A stretch of 64,000 bases of DNA from Sphingobacteriales bacterium 44-61 (GCA_001898405.1 MKTW01000010.1:1-64000), one strand, 5' to 3'; shown: positions 17,648 to 27,483, counted from the stretch's first letter. Numbers and translations: made by a program. The notes: generated by a model not told the origin, from the letters alone.

Positions 17648-20644
17648 TTACACAACCGGTATGGATATGCTTGTTTCCGTGCCTTTACCTGGTTCTGAGT
17701 GAATAAGAAAGCGGCCGTTCCATCTTTCGGCCCGGGCCTGCATATTCTTGATCCCATTCCTTTCAGTTGACCTGCTTTTGTCAAAGCCAACGCCATTATC
17801 TTTCACCTGCAAATGAAGGTCATTCTTTTCGAACCAGATCCTGATCCCTACCTGTGTGGCTTTTGAATGTTTATAAATATTATTGATCACTTCTTTGAAC
17901 AGTAGGAAAAAATCGCGCCGTTGTTCCATGCTCAGTCTGCGGTGGGCAAAGCGGTCGTCAAAATCGATCATGTATTTTTCTACCCGGTTTTCCAGTATCT
18001 CGGCTGCATAGCGGCGCATACGTGCCACCATCTGGTCCATTGTGTCGTTGTTTGAATTAATGCTCCATACAATATCATCCAGTGCCTGACCTGAACTTGC
18101 CACTTCTTCTGAAATACGATTAAGAAAAGCGGCTGTTTCTGCTGTTGGCGGAACGCCGGCTTTGCTTAGCTCGGATAATATGCTTATATGTGTGAGCGCT
18201 GAGCCAATATCATCATGCAGGTCAGATGCGATACGGTTACGGACCCTCTGCAAACGGATCAGCTGGCTGATGCGATAACGGTAAATGCCGTATAAGGCCG
18301 CTGCTAATAACAACACGCATAAAGCAATGAACCAGGGCGTTCTCCAGAATGGGGGACTGATAATGATCATCAGGGAAGCAACGGGGGCACTCTCCGCGGA
18401 AAGATTATGGGAAGCTTTTACATGGAAAAGATATTTGCCCGAAGGAAGATGAGTGTAAGCTGCATAATTCCTGTTGCCTGCTTCCATCCAGTCTTTATCA
18501 TAACCGGTCAACTGATAAGAATAGCTCAGCCTGCCGGCAGATAAAACATCCAGTGCCGCAAAATTGAAAGAGAGTGAATTTTGGCGGAAAGGCAAAAGCA
18601 AAACTTTTTTATAAGTGATCAATGTATCTGTATCCAATGGCTGGTTATCGGTCAGCACCTGTGTGATCACTACTGATAAGGGTTGCTCTGTGTGTGAAAG
18701 CTTTGCAGGATCAAATATGGTCACCCCTTTAATGCCGCCAAAAAATAAGCGCCCTTGCGGGGAACGGTAATGTGCGCCGGTATTGAATTCATTGCTTTGC
18801 AGCCCATCTTCAACGGTAAATGCGTCCATATCGGCCCGACTTATCTTCTCAGGGCGGGATGGGATGCGCAGGCGGCAAAGGCCTTTATTGGTGCTTAACC
18901 ATATCGAACCAGACCCATCCGGTTGTATACCATATACGGTATTGTTGCGAAGCCCCTGTTTTTCCGTGATCACTGTCGATTTACCACTGCCTGTTTCAAG
19001 TGCGATGAGGCCGTTGCCAAATGTGCCTATCCATAAGATGGAAGGAGTGTAATACATGCTGCGGACGGATACAGATCCGTTGAAAATAGCTGAAGAATGC
19101 CCGGAGGCAGGAGGCGGTTGTTTATCTTTTATATTAAGCAACTGTATCCCTGCTTTTTCAAAACCGATATACAGGAGACTGTCTTTCGTGAAAACCATTG
19201 TGCGCACATTGTTTTCCAAAAGGGAAGGAGTGCTGCGCTCATCAAAATGATTAAGCTCGCCCTGTGCTTTATCCATCTGGTATAAGCCCTGCTCTCTTGT
19301 AGCAACCCACACTTTTCCTTTTGCATCTTCCAGCAAATGCCAGATGGTTTGACCCGGAAGGAATTTTTTGATAAGCTTTCGTGTTCGCCCGTCCAGGATA
19401 TCCAAACCGTTTTCCTGTGTGCCCACCCATATATCTCCATCCCTGTCGGTAAGCAAAGCACCTATCTTTTTGTAATTGCCGATGGTGGCAGGTTGCTTAC
19501 CCAGCAGTGTAAGGCCATTGATGGAAGTGCCTATCCAGGTATTGCTTTCCTTATCGGTAGTAATGGCCCGCACCTGTCCGATCGAAATATTCTCCGGAAG
19601 ATTATTCCCTGTGATCGTTTCAAAATTGCTCAACCGTTTATCGTAATAACTTATGCCCCCGCCATCTGTGCCAATCCAGATCCCACCGCGGCTGTCCTGC
19701 CGGATACACAACACGTCATTATAAGCAATGGAGGACGGGTCCTTTTTATCCGACACAAAATGATGGATAATGGATTGGCTGTTGTCGATAACATACAAGC
19801 CATCACTGAATGTGCCCATCCATATTCGCCCATAATTGTCGGCCAGTAAAGTTTCGATCACGAGACCAGCAGGCAAACCTGCATGTTCAAACCCGGTAAA
19901 GGGTTGAAAGGAATCAGCGTTTTTGCTCTTTACAAACAACCCATTGCCGAATGTCCCCAACCAGATATTCTGCTGGTTGTCTTCAGTAATGGCGCTGCTG
20001 CGGACAGGTTGTTCCTGGTTGTGAAGAAAAAATGTGGGATTGGAAATAGCAGCAGATAAGCGTGTTACTCCATTGGAAGTGAGTATCCAGAACTGATGGC
20101 GACTGTCTTTGAAGATATCTTTTATTTCATTGTTGCTGATTGGCATTGTCCCATTCTTTTTCAATTGCAACAGTTGATTTGCCTGTTGATTGAATATCCA
20201 CAGACCCTCATTTCTAGTGCCAATAAAAAGATGGGCGCTATCCTGGTAAACACAACTTACTGCCGGCAACGGTTGGTCTTTAATACTTTTAAAAGGACTG
20301 GCCTGTTGGGTAAGCAAATCCATCTGTTCGAGCTTACCACTGCGGGTGATCAGCCATAATTTATTTTGCTCACCGGGAACAAGTTTTCCAAGCTGGTTGC
20401 CTGTAGGCGTGGTAATATCATCAAAATTGCCGGGGAACGTGATAAAATCTTTTCCGTCAAAACGGTTCAGGCCATCCTGTGTAGCCATCCATACAAAACC
20501 GGTTTTATCAATAGCGATATCCACCACACTGCTTTGCGAAAGCCCCTGGTTGATACTGATGTTGTGGAAAGAAAACGGCTTAACCTGGGCCCGTGAAATA
20601 AGAGGCAGAAGACTAACAAGAAGTATGGTCAACCGTCCGGGCAT
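17648..20644 (-). CDS. Propeller-type sensor histidine kinase (second of two)
   Basis: First gene of the kinase-regulator-kinase operon; 998 residues from the ATG at 20644, which gives the signal peptide MPGRLTILLVSLLPLISRAQ. The frame is open further upstream to 20794, but that part has no signal and overlaps the divergent gene. Layout: propeller repeats over about 25-640 (many of the IWLGTFGNGLF kind), a Y_Y_Y domain (about 660-750), a membrane helix (about 755-778, WFIALCVLLLAAALYGIY), HisKA_3 with SDLHDDIGSALTHISILS (about 804-821) and HATPase (NNIYKHSKATQ, DNGVGFD, GKGTETSI). The kinase core is close to that of the sister protein, while the sensor regions differ much more, so the two may read different ligands. 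Confidence 0.9.
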   Translation of the reverse strand: MPGRLTILLVSLLPLISRAQVKPFSFHNISINQGLSQSSVVDIAIDKTGFVWMATQDGLNRFDGKDFITFPGNFDDITTPTGNQLGKLVPGEQNKLWLITRSGKLEQMDLLTQQASPFKSIKDQPLPAVSCVYQDSAHLFIGTRNEGLWIFNQQANQLLQLKKNGTMPISNNEIKDIFKDSRHQFWILTSNGVTRLSAAISNPTFFLHNQEQPVRSSAITEDNQQNIWLGTFGNGLFVKSKNADSFQPFTGFEHAGLPAGLVIETLLADNYGRIWMGTFSDGLYVIDNSQSIIHHFVSDKKDPSSIAYNDVLCIRQDSRGGIWIGTDGGGISYYDKRLSNFETITGNNLPENISIGQVRAITTDKESNTWIGTSINGLTLLGKQPATIGNYKKIGALLTDRDGDIWVGTQENGLDILDGRTRKLIKKFLPGQTIWHLLEDAKGKVWVATREQGLYQMDKAQGELNHFDERSTPSLLENNVRTMVFTKDSLLYIGFEKAGIQLLNIKDKQPPPASGHSSAIFNGSVSVRSMYYTPSILWIGTFGNGLIALETGSGKSTVITEKQGLRNNTVYGIQPDGSGSIWLSTNKGLCRLRIPSRPEKISRADMDAFTVEDGLQSNEFNTGAHYRSPQGRLFFGGIKGVTIFDPAKLSHTEQPLSVVITQVLTDNQPLDTDTLITYKKVLLLPFRQNSLSFNFAALDVLSAGRLSYSYQLTGYDKDWMEAGNRNYAAYTHLPSGKYLFHVKASHNLSAESAPVASLMIIISPPFWRTPWFIALCVLLLAAALYGIYRYRISQLIRLQRVRNRIASDLHDDIGSALTHISILSELSKAGVPPTAETAAFLNRISEEVASSGQALDDIVWSINSNNDTMDQMVARMRRYAAEILENRVEKYMIDFDDRFAHRRLSMEQRRDFFLLFKEVINNIYKHSKATQVGIRIWFEKNDLHLQVKDNGVGFDKSRSTERNGIKNMQARAERWNGRFLIHSEPGKGTETSISIPVV

Positions 20645-20760
20645 GTATGGAAAGTATGAAACGGTAAGATAGTTAATTTGGGTGAGAGATGATTGTTGAT
20701 CATTGACCGGATGGCAGGTAAGCAGGGACAAGCAGTTCATTGTATGTATCTTGCACTTGC

Positions 20761-21939
20761 ATGAAACACTATTCCCATCTGCATACTGCTGCAACTGTGT
20801 TGGACCAATACAAAGGCCAGCAACCTTTCGGGATATTTCTGAAAGATTTTTTCAGGGCAGATAAGAAATATGGATCGAAAGACAGGAAAAGGATTGCCAG
20901 TTTGTGCTATAGTTATTTCCGGTTGGGAAAACTTGCTGCCGGTGCAGATACGGAAGAGAGGATCTTGCTGGGACTTTTTGTTTGTACCACAGAGCCGGAC
21001 GATTTGTTGCAGGCCATCAAACCCGAATGGAATGAACAGGTGACATTGAAACCGGAAGATAAATTACTGCTGGCAGCTTATCCATTTTCTCCCGCGGCTG
21101 TATTTCCTGCATTGGACCACCTGGAAAAAGAGATGGATACAAACGCATTTGTACTTTCACACTTTCAGCAACCAGATCTTTTCTTACGATTGAGACCGGG
21201 ATGGGAAGAAAAGGTGAAGGCAGAACTTACTAAAGCAGCAATTCCTTTCAATACCATTTCTTCAGCTTGCCTTGCTTTACCGAATGCTTCAAAGCTGGAT
21301 GATGTAATTGAGGTCAACAAAGAAGCGGTGATACAGGATTACAGCTCGCAGCGTGTGGGTGAGCTCCTGCATTTTCCTGAAGGGTTTCTGCCAGGGCGTG
21401 TATGGGATTGCTGTGCAGCAAGCGGAGGCAAATCCCTTTTGATATATGATCAATACCCACAAATAAAACTGATGGTATCGGATGTGCGGGAGAACATACT
21501 GGCTAACCTGTCGAAGCGATTTAAGGAAGCTGGGATCAAACACTATGAAAGTTTTGTGGCCGATCTGAGTCGTCCTGTAAACCCCGGCCGCTCCTTTGAT
21601 CTGATCATTGCTGATGTTCCCTGCACTGGCAGTGGCACCTGGGGGCGTACACCGGAGCAATTATTTTTTTTTAAGGAAGAAAAGGTAAAGGAATATGCTG
21701 ACCGGCAAAAAAAGATCGTTCTGCATACGTTGCCGCATCTTAGGGCTGGCGGTTATTTTCTTTATATCACCTGTTCAGTATATCAGCAGGAAAATACAGA
21801 AGTGATAGAGTTCATACAACAGGAAACCAACCTGAAACTAATAAGATCTGCTTTGTTAAAAGGATATGCAACCAAAGCGGATACTTTGTTTGCGGCCTTG
21901 CTGCAAAAACCTGGCGGTATTGAAAAAGATCAGTTATGA
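20761..21939 (+). CDS. RsmB/NOL1-type RNA cytosine-5 methyltransferase
   Basis: A 392-residue S-adenosylmethionine-dependent methyltransferase of the RsmB/Nop2 family, which forms m5C in rRNA or tRNA. Motif I is CCAASGGKS (about 218-226), motif IV with one catalytic cysteine is ADVPCTGSGTWGR (about 283-295) and motif VI with the second cysteine is ITCSVYQQEN (about 335-344). The start is the ATG at 20761; a TTG at 20740 would only add seven residues. The N-terminal part is of NusB-like helical type and no PUA domain follows. It overlaps the convergent lipoprotein gene by 10 bp. Confidence 0.88.
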   Translation: MKHYSHLHTAATVLDQYKGQQPFGIFLKDFFRADKKYGSKDRKRIASLCYSYFRLGKLAAGADTEERILLGLFVCTTEPDDLLQAIKPEWNEQVTLKPEDKLLLAAYPFSPAAVFPALDHLEKEMDTNAFVLSHFQQPDLFLRLRPGWEEKVKAELTKAAIPFNTISSACLALPNASKLDDVIEVNKEAVIQDYSSQRVGELLHFPEGFLPGRVWDCCAASGGKSLLIYDQYPQIKLMVSDVRENILANLSKRFKEAGIKHYESFVADLSRPVNPGRSFDLIIADVPCTGSGTWGRTPEQLFFFKEEKVKEYADRQKKIVLHTLPHLRAGGYFLYITCSVYQQENTEVIEFIQQETNLKLIRSALLKGYATKADTLFAALLQKPGGIEKDQL

Positions 21940-22691
21940 TCGATCATCCACATCGTGATGCCAAAACCCGTATAGGACGGATTGATAGCGGTAGTGGTTT
22001 CATATTCCCATAATATCAACTGGCGGTAAACAAGGCCGATATTCTTTGAATATTTTTCAACTGACCTGAGCCTGTTTGCATATTCATGCGGGTAAAGCAC
22101 AGGATCGTTTTTATCTTCGTTTATTTGCTCTACTGTCCATACATCATTATAAGTCTCACCATTGATTGCAGTGCTGGGCTCAAACAGATCATACGTATAA
22201 TCCCAGCTTCCTATTGAATTATCTACACTGAAATTATAGGGAAAGGGATCGGGGGGGAGATAAGAATTGCCTCTCCAACTAAAACCCTCTCTCATAGGAT
22301 TGCGCAGTTTAATGATGCGAAGGTTGTTCTCCACCACTTCCACTTCATTGGTCAGCGGAGTGATAAAATAAGTGCCTTCAGGTACCCATGAGCCTGAAGC
22401 AGTAATATCATTATGGTAACGGAAGACCCGGTAAGAAGGCCTTCCCAGGTTATCGGTGATCTCTGCATCCACAACATGTTTTACCTGGTAGCTATGTGTT
22501 TCAAGCGATGTATTAAAAGCATTGGGAACAAGAGAATCTACCCGGTAGGTAATATACTTTCCAACCTGCAACGGCAGATAATCCGATACTGGCTCTGCCG
22601 CCACATAATCCTCTTTCTTTTCGGAGCAGGAAAAAACAGCCATAGCCAGCACAACAAGAAGTGTAAATCGGCAGATAGTTAAGATTCTCAT
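21930..22691 (-). CDS. Lipoprotein of unknown function
   Basis: A 253-residue predicted lipoprotein. The ATG at 22691 gives a signal peptide (MRILTICRFTLLVVLAMAVFSC) with the lipobox VFSC followed by SEKKED; an upstream start at 22733 would bury it. The mature part has alternating short hydrophobic stretches and many aromatic residues, as in secreted beta-rich proteins (YLPLQVGKYITYRVDSLV and later IGSWDYTYDLFEP). I do not recognise the family. The last 10 bp overlap the end of the opposite methyltransferase gene, and a dispersed repeat lies upstream of its promoter region. Confidence 0.75.
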   Translation of the reverse strand: MRILTICRFTLLVVLAMAVFSCSEKKEDYVAAEPVSDYLPLQVGKYITYRVDSLVPNAFNTSLETHSYQVKHVVDAEITDNLGRPSYRVFRYHNDITASGSWVPEGTYFITPLTNEVEVVENNLRIIKLRNPMREGFSWRGNSYLPPDPFPYNFSVDNSIGSWDYTYDLFEPSTAINGETYNDVWTVEQINEDKNDPVLYPHEYANRLRSVEKYSKNIGLVYRQLILWEYETTTAINPSYTGFGITMWMIDHN

Positions 22692-22813
22692 AAGAGACCA
22701 GTTATTACAGGATATGGTTAAATCCTCAGACACAGTTAGTTAGACCTGAAAAATATAAACGAAACAGGAACAATTTTATTGCCATGCCTGTTTCTTAACC
22801 TTTCTCAACACTA

Positions 22814-22916
22814 AGGAGCCCCCGGCTCTATATTCTTTAAACCAGAACGTTGTCCTGGACCAGGGACCGGGGTGACAGCGGAAAGGGGGTGACTCCCGAC
22901 TAAAGACTTCCGACTA
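22814..22916 (-). repeat. Single copy of the intergenic repeat, running into the end of mnmA
   Basis: 22814-22885 (AGGAGCCCCCGGCTCTATAT, then CTTTAAAC, CCTGGACCAGGG and GGGGTGACAGCGGAAAG) matches the reverse complement of 4394-4470 with only small differences. It is followed by the repeat tail GACTCCCGACTAAAGACTTC CGACTA (22891-22916), like that at 4551-4574. The tail contains the stop codon and last codons of mnmA. In this position it may serve as the mnmA terminator. Confidence 0.8.
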
Positions 22917-23997
22917 TAATCCCCCCTCCAATCACATCTTCCCCCTCATAAAACACCGCACTTTGCCCCGGGGCGATCCCCTTGGCATTTTCATAAAACC
23001 TGACCTTCATCTGGCCATTTTCGGGGTAGATATTGGAAAGGCTGCCTTTGTCCTTGTAACGGATCTTGGTAATGGCTTCCATTCCGGGTGTAACAGTATC
23101 GTACTTGATCATGTTCAGCTTGCCTACCGTCATTTCATTCTGTTCCAGGTCAGCTTCATCACCGAGCATTACGGTATTGTTTTCGGGGTCGATCTTCGTA
23201 ACGAATACAGGCTTTCCAAAAGCAATGTCCAGGCCTTTGCGCTGGCCAATCGTATAAAAGGGATAGCCTTTATGTTGACCGAGTACCTTTCCATTTTTAT
23301 CAATGAAATTCCCACCAGCCACTTTTTCTTCGAGGCCTTCCACTCTTCTTTTCAGGAAACCACGGTAATCATTATCCGGCACAAAGCAGATCTCATAACT
23401 TTCGCTTTTTTTAGCCAGTTCAGGATAGCCATAGCGCAGGGCCATATCGCGGATCTCTGTTTTGCGATAGGGGGCCAGGGGTAATAAGGTACGGCTGAGC
23501 AGGTCCTGCTGCAGTCCCCACAGTACATAGCTCTGATCTTTTGTGTCATCAATGGCTTTGCTTACTACATAGCGGCCATTATCATGTTGCCTGATCTTTG
23601 CATAGTGGCCGGTAGCGATAAAATCGCAGCCCAGAGCATCAGCTCTTTTCAGCAGGGCCCTCCATTTGATATGTGTATTGCAAAGCACGCAGGGGTTGGG
23701 TGTGCGGCCGGCAAGGTATTCTTCCACGAAATTCTCGATCACAAAACCGCCAAACTCTTCCCTTATATCAAGAATATAATGTGCAAAGCCATGCTCAACG
23801 GCTGCCTGTCGGGCATCATTGAAGCTGTCTACATTACAACAACCTGTTTCCTTTTTGCTTCCGCCACTGGCAGCATAATCCCAGGTTTTCATGGTGATCC
23901 CCACCACTTCATACCCTTCGTCATTGAGCATGAGGGCAGCCACGGTGCTATCAATGCCACCGCTCATGGCAACCAGCACTTTTCCTTTACGACTCAT
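22900..23997 (-). CDS. mnmA: tRNA-specific 2-thiouridylase
   Basis: MnmA forms the 2-thio group of U34 in tRNAs for Lys, Glu and Gln. The 365-residue protein from the ATG at 23997 has the PP-loop SGGIDS (12-17), the first catalytic cysteine in PNPCVLCNTHIKW (C103) and the second in YEICFVPD (C204), which match the E. coli pair C102/C199. FYTIGQRKGLD marks the central domain. The frame is open upstream to 24129, but the family start is MSRKGKVLVAMSGGIDS. The extreme C-terminus (IIVGSL) and the stop codon are encoded by repeat sequence, so the natural end of the gene was probably altered by the repeat. Confidence 0.94.
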   Translation of the reverse strand: MSRKGKVLVAMSGGIDSTVAALMLNDEGYEVVGITMKTWDYAASGGSKKETGCCNVDSFNDARQAAVEHGFAHYILDIREEFGGFVIENFVEEYLAGRTPNPCVLCNTHIKWRALLKRADALGCDFIATGHYAKIRQHDNGRYVVSKAIDDTKDQSYVLWGLQQDLLSRTLLPLAPYRKTEIRDMALRYGYPELAKKSESYEICFVPDNDYRGFLKRRVEGLEEKVAGGNFIDKNGKVLGQHKGYPFYTIGQRKGLDIAFGKPVFVTKIDPENNTVMLGDEADLEQNEMTVGKLNMIKYDTVTPGMEAITKIRYKDKGSLSNIYPENGQMKVRFYENAKGIAPGQSAVFYEGEDVIGGGIIVGSL

Positions 23998-24256
23998 AAT
24001 TTTTAAAAAATTGCAAGCAGCAAAGATACAATTTAGCCGGCAGATAAGGCGGATAATACAGGCCCCTGCGGCTTCCTGCAGCACTTTGCTGTTCTTATTG
24101 ATTGTCAATTGCCTGGGTCTTTTTCCCATCAGGGAATAACCCGGACATGAATTACAAAATCATCGAAGATAAGTTTGTGAATAACGGAAATATTATGTGC
24201 CCGGAAATCCCTCTTTTTGTATCTTCCTCGCTCATACACTTAACAAACAATTGCTT

Positions 24257-26827
24257 ATGAAGAAACTTGCTCTGATTACCTGCTTACTGGCCTTGTCTTG
24301 CGCAGGCATGGCCCAGGACCTGAAGTACTATTTGCCGGACAGCGTCAGCTACAACCCGGCTATTCCCAAACCTAAAGACATTATTTACCATGAAGTGGGT
24401 GAATATCATGTTACCCACGACCGGCTGGTGAATTACATGAAAGCGGTGGCTGCGGCTGCGCCGGACAGGGTGAAACTGGAGATCATGGGATTTACCTATG
24501 AAAAAAGGCCACAGGTATTATTGATCATAACCTCTCCTAAAAACCAACAACGGTTGGAAGAGATCCGCCAGCAGCATGTGCAGCTGACAGATCCCGAACG
24601 CTCCGGCTCACTCAATATCGACAATATGCCTATCGTAGTCTGGATCGGGCATTCGATACATGGAAATGAACAAAGCGGCACCAATGCTTCCCTGGTAAGT
24701 GCATATTACCTGGCAGCAGCGCAGGGAAAACAAATTGATGAACTGCTGGAAAATACAGTCATTCTTTTTGATCCTTCCTTTAACCCCGATGGTATGCAGC
24801 GCTTTTCTGGCTGGGTGAACCAACATCGCAGCAAGAACCTGGTAAGCGACCCCAACGACCGCGAGTTTAATGAAGTATGGCCTGGCGGAAGGTTCAATCA
24901 TTACTGGTTCGATCTCAACCGTGATTGGTTGCCTGCAATACATGTGGAAAGCCAGAACCGCCTCGAATGGTTTCATAAATGGAAACCCAATATCCTTACC
25001 GATCATCATGAGCAGGGAAGCAATGCTACTTTCTTTTTTCAACCAGGTGTACCTTCCAGGGTCAATCCATTGACGCCTGATAAAAACCAGGAACTGACCG
25101 GTAAGCTGGCTAAGTTCCATGCAGCATTCCTTGACCGTATCGGTTCGCTTTATTTTACCAAAGAGAATTATGACGATTTCTATTATGGAAAAGGTTCAAC
25201 CTATCCTGATGCGAATGGAGCTATCGGTATCTTATTCGAACAGGCATCTTCGAGAGGACATGCGCAGCAAACAGCTAATGGATTGCTGACTTTTCCCTTT
25301 ACGATCCGCAACCAGTTTGTAACAGCCCTGTCTACACTGGAAGGAGCAAAAGCTTTGCGGAAAGAGTTCCTGCAATGGCAAAGGGATTTTTATAAAACAG
25401 CCATGACGGAATCGGCAGCTTCGCCTGTGAAAGGATATGTGTTCGGTGATGAACAGGACAAAGCCAAAACCTATCATTTTGCAGAAATGTTGCGCCGCCA
25501 CCAGATACAGGTACTGACGGTAAAGAATAAGTTCAGTGCAGATGGAAATGAATTCAAACCCGGCACTGCGTATGTGGTACCGACCAATCAACCACAATAC
25601 AGGCTGATCAGGACCATATTTGAAAAAACATTCCAGTATAAAGACAGTTTGTTCTATGATATTACTTCCTGGACAATGCCATTGGCGTTTGGCTTACCTG
25701 CAGCAGAGTTGAATGCAGCGCAGTATGCAGGTGCTGCCGGTGATAAACTGACAGATCTCCCCAAACCTACAGGTGAGGTAACAGGTAAAAGTGAATATGC
25801 ATACCTGTTTGCATGGGATGATCTGTATGCACCACGTGCATTGTATGAATTACAGGAAGCAGGCGTTATGGCAAAAGTGGCCACTAACAAATTTGACATG
25901 CCGATAGGCAATACAACATTAGCATTCGATTATGGAACGATCATGGTGCCGGTAAAAGCACAGAAAATGAGCAGCAGTCAGCTCGCTGAGCTGATGAAAG
26001 GAGTGGCTGAACGCAGTTATATAAAAGTGTGGGCTGTAAATGGAGGAAATGTAAGCAGCGGCAGTGATCTGGGCAGCAGCAAATTTGCGCCTATAGCAGA
26101 ACCCAGGATCGCCATGATCACAGGTTCGGGAGTGAATGCAACAGACGCAGGCGAGGTTTGGCATCTGCTTGATCAACGGATGAATATTCCGGCTACCCAC
26201 CTGGAGCCATCGGCATTCAATCGTACACAAGCTGACCGGTATAATACATTGATCATGGTAGGCGGAAACTATGGGGATCTGAATAAAGAGAAACTGAAGA
26301 GCTGGGTGCAGGGAGGCGGTACTTTGATCCTTACAGAAGAAGCAGTGACCTGGGCTGCGCAGAATGGTATCAGCAATGTATCATTCAAAAGAACAAAAGC
26401 GCCGGTTGACAGTACGCAAAAAGCAACGTATGTAGACAGGGAGCAGGTAGATGGAGCACAGCGGGTGAGTGGCGCCATTTTCGGGGCTGAAGCAGATCTT
26501 ACCCATCCGTTGGCTTATGGATATAATCAAAAAACGGTCAGCCTGTTCAAAGCCAACAGGGTGTTTATGGAAAAAAGCAAAAACCCTTATGCCACACCGT
26601 TCTTTTATGGAAGTAAGCCGATGCAGAGTGGTTGGGTAAGCCGGGAAAACCTGGATGCTATCAAAAACTCAGCAGCGGTAGTGGTGAACACAGTGGGAGG
26701 CGGAAGGGTGATCAACATAGCAGACAATCCCAATTTCAGGGCTTTCTGGCTGGGTGGCAGCAAGCTGTTTATGAATGCGATCTTCTTTGGAAAAAATATT
26801 GATGCGGCAAGCGGAAGAGGTGAATAG
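24257..26827 (+). CDS. Secreted M14 metallocarboxypeptidase with GATase-like C-terminal part
   Basis: An 856-residue secreted zinc carboxypeptidase. Signal peptide 1-19 (MKKLALITCLLALSCAGMAQ). The M14 domain (about 45-380) has HGNE (H135, E138) in GHSIHGNEQSG, then NPDGMQRF, FDLNRDW and TDHHEQGSNATFF with the further zinc ligand near 249. The region about 620-800 (IAMITGSGVNATDAGEVWHL, then LIMVGGNYGDL and GGTLILTEEA) looks like a class I glutamine-amidotransferase-type fold without an obvious catalytic cysteine. This layout recurs in large Bacteroidota M14 proteins. The start at 24257 fits the signal peptide; an upstream start at 24197 does not. Substrate unknown. Confidence 0.88.
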   Translation: MKKLALITCLLALSCAGMAQDLKYYLPDSVSYNPAIPKPKDIIYHEVGEYHVTHDRLVNYMKAVAAAAPDRVKLEIMGFTYEKRPQVLLIITSPKNQQRLEEIRQQHVQLTDPERSGSLNIDNMPIVVWIGHSIHGNEQSGTNASLVSAYYLAAAQGKQIDELLENTVILFDPSFNPDGMQRFSGWVNQHRSKNLVSDPNDREFNEVWPGGRFNHYWFDLNRDWLPAIHVESQNRLEWFHKWKPNILTDHHEQGSNATFFFQPGVPSRVNPLTPDKNQELTGKLAKFHAAFLDRIGSLYFTKENYDDFYYGKGSTYPDANGAIGILFEQASSRGHAQQTANGLLTFPFTIRNQFVTALSTLEGAKALRKEFLQWQRDFYKTAMTESAASPVKGYVFGDEQDKAKTYHFAEMLRRHQIQVLTVKNKFSADGNEFKPGTAYVVPTNQPQYRLIRTIFEKTFQYKDSLFYDITSWTMPLAFGLPAAELNAAQYAGAAGDKLTDLPKPTGEVTGKSEYAYLFAWDDLYAPRALYELQEAGVMAKVATNKFDMPIGNTTLAFDYGTIMVPVKAQKMSSSQLAELMKGVAERSYIKVWAVNGGNVSSGSDLGSSKFAPIAEPRIAMITGSGVNATDAGEVWHLLDQRMNIPATHLEPSAFNRTQADRYNTLIMVGGNYGDLNKEKLKSWVQGGGTLILTEEAVTWAAQNGISNVSFKRTKAPVDSTQKATYVDREQVDGAQRVSGAIFGAEADLTHPLAYGYNQKTVSLFKANRVFMEKSKNPYATPFFYGSKPMQSGWVSRENLDAIKNSAAVVVNTVGGGRVINIADNPNFRAFWLGGSKLFMNAIFFGKNIDAASGRGE

Positions 26828-27027
26828 GAAAACACATAAAAAAAACGTTTTTTTCTCAAGGAATCCTTTCCATCTGAATGCATCTTGCACTCATAGCGGC
26901 AGGGAAGTTAAAAGTTATTCACAAGTCTGCTTTGCAACGGGTAAATCAAGTTAGTGCGGCATCCCAGGCGGGGGAATAATGCTAACTTGCCGCTTAATAA
27001 TTATTACGAATATTAAAACAGAGCACT

Positions 27028-27462
27028 ATGATTAAAATGCAAGTTATCGGTAACCTCGGCAAGGATTGCGTGGTTAACACAGTCAATGGAAAGAATGTGA
27101 TCAATTTTACAATAGCCCATACGGAGAAATACAAAGACAGTCAGGGAATGAGCCAGGAGAAAACGACCTGGGTAGATTGTGCATACTGGACAGACAGGAC
27201 AGCTCTTTCTCCTTATCTGACCAAAGGCAAACAGGTCTTTGTGGAAGGAACACCGGAAGTAAGATCATTTACCCGCCAGGATGGAACAAGCGGAGCTTCC
27301 CTTTCCCTCCGTGTGCGTGAAGTGCAATTATTGGGCGGCCGCAGTGAAGGTGGATTCGGTGGAGGCACTCCTTCTTATAACAGCGGAGTTTCCAACACTG
27401 CTCCAAGCAGTGTTCCTTCAGCAAATGACATTACGGAGCCTATCGATGATCTGCCGTTTTAA
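27028..27462 (+). CDS. ssb: Single-stranded DNA-binding protein
   Basis: SSB coats single-stranded DNA in replication and repair. The 144-residue protein has an OB-fold (1-105; MQVIGNLGKDC, then ISxxTW-type TTWVDCAYW and VFVEGTPEV) and a Gly/Ser-rich tail ending in the acidic tip PIDDLPF, which recruits partner proteins. Gene size and end are typical of Bacteroidota ssb. A strong terminator follows. Confidence 0.95.
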   Translation: MIKMQVIGNLGKDCVVNTVNGKNVINFTIAHTEKYKDSQGMSQEKTTWVDCAYWTDRTALSPYLTKGKQVFVEGTPEVRSFTRQDGTSGASLSLRVREVQLLGGRSEGGFGGGTPSYNSGVSNTAPSSVPSANDITEPIDDLPF

Positions 27463-27483
27463 GAACACATTGACATAACAGGT

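Noticed and set aside
24170-24177. TAAGTTTG as promoter of the second M14 gene
   Set aside because: It fits TAnnTTTG, but no TTG or TTTG lies 17-23 nt upstream, and chance matches are common in AT-rich gaps.
24184-24215. CCCGGAAATCCCT before the second M14 gene as a third LacI-type operator
   Set aside because: It matches only the right half of the palindrome; the left half and the central CG are absent.
24608-25120. 170-codon minus-strand frame inside the large M14 gene
   Set aside because: Antisense to the zinc-binding domain of a clear peptidase and without motifs.
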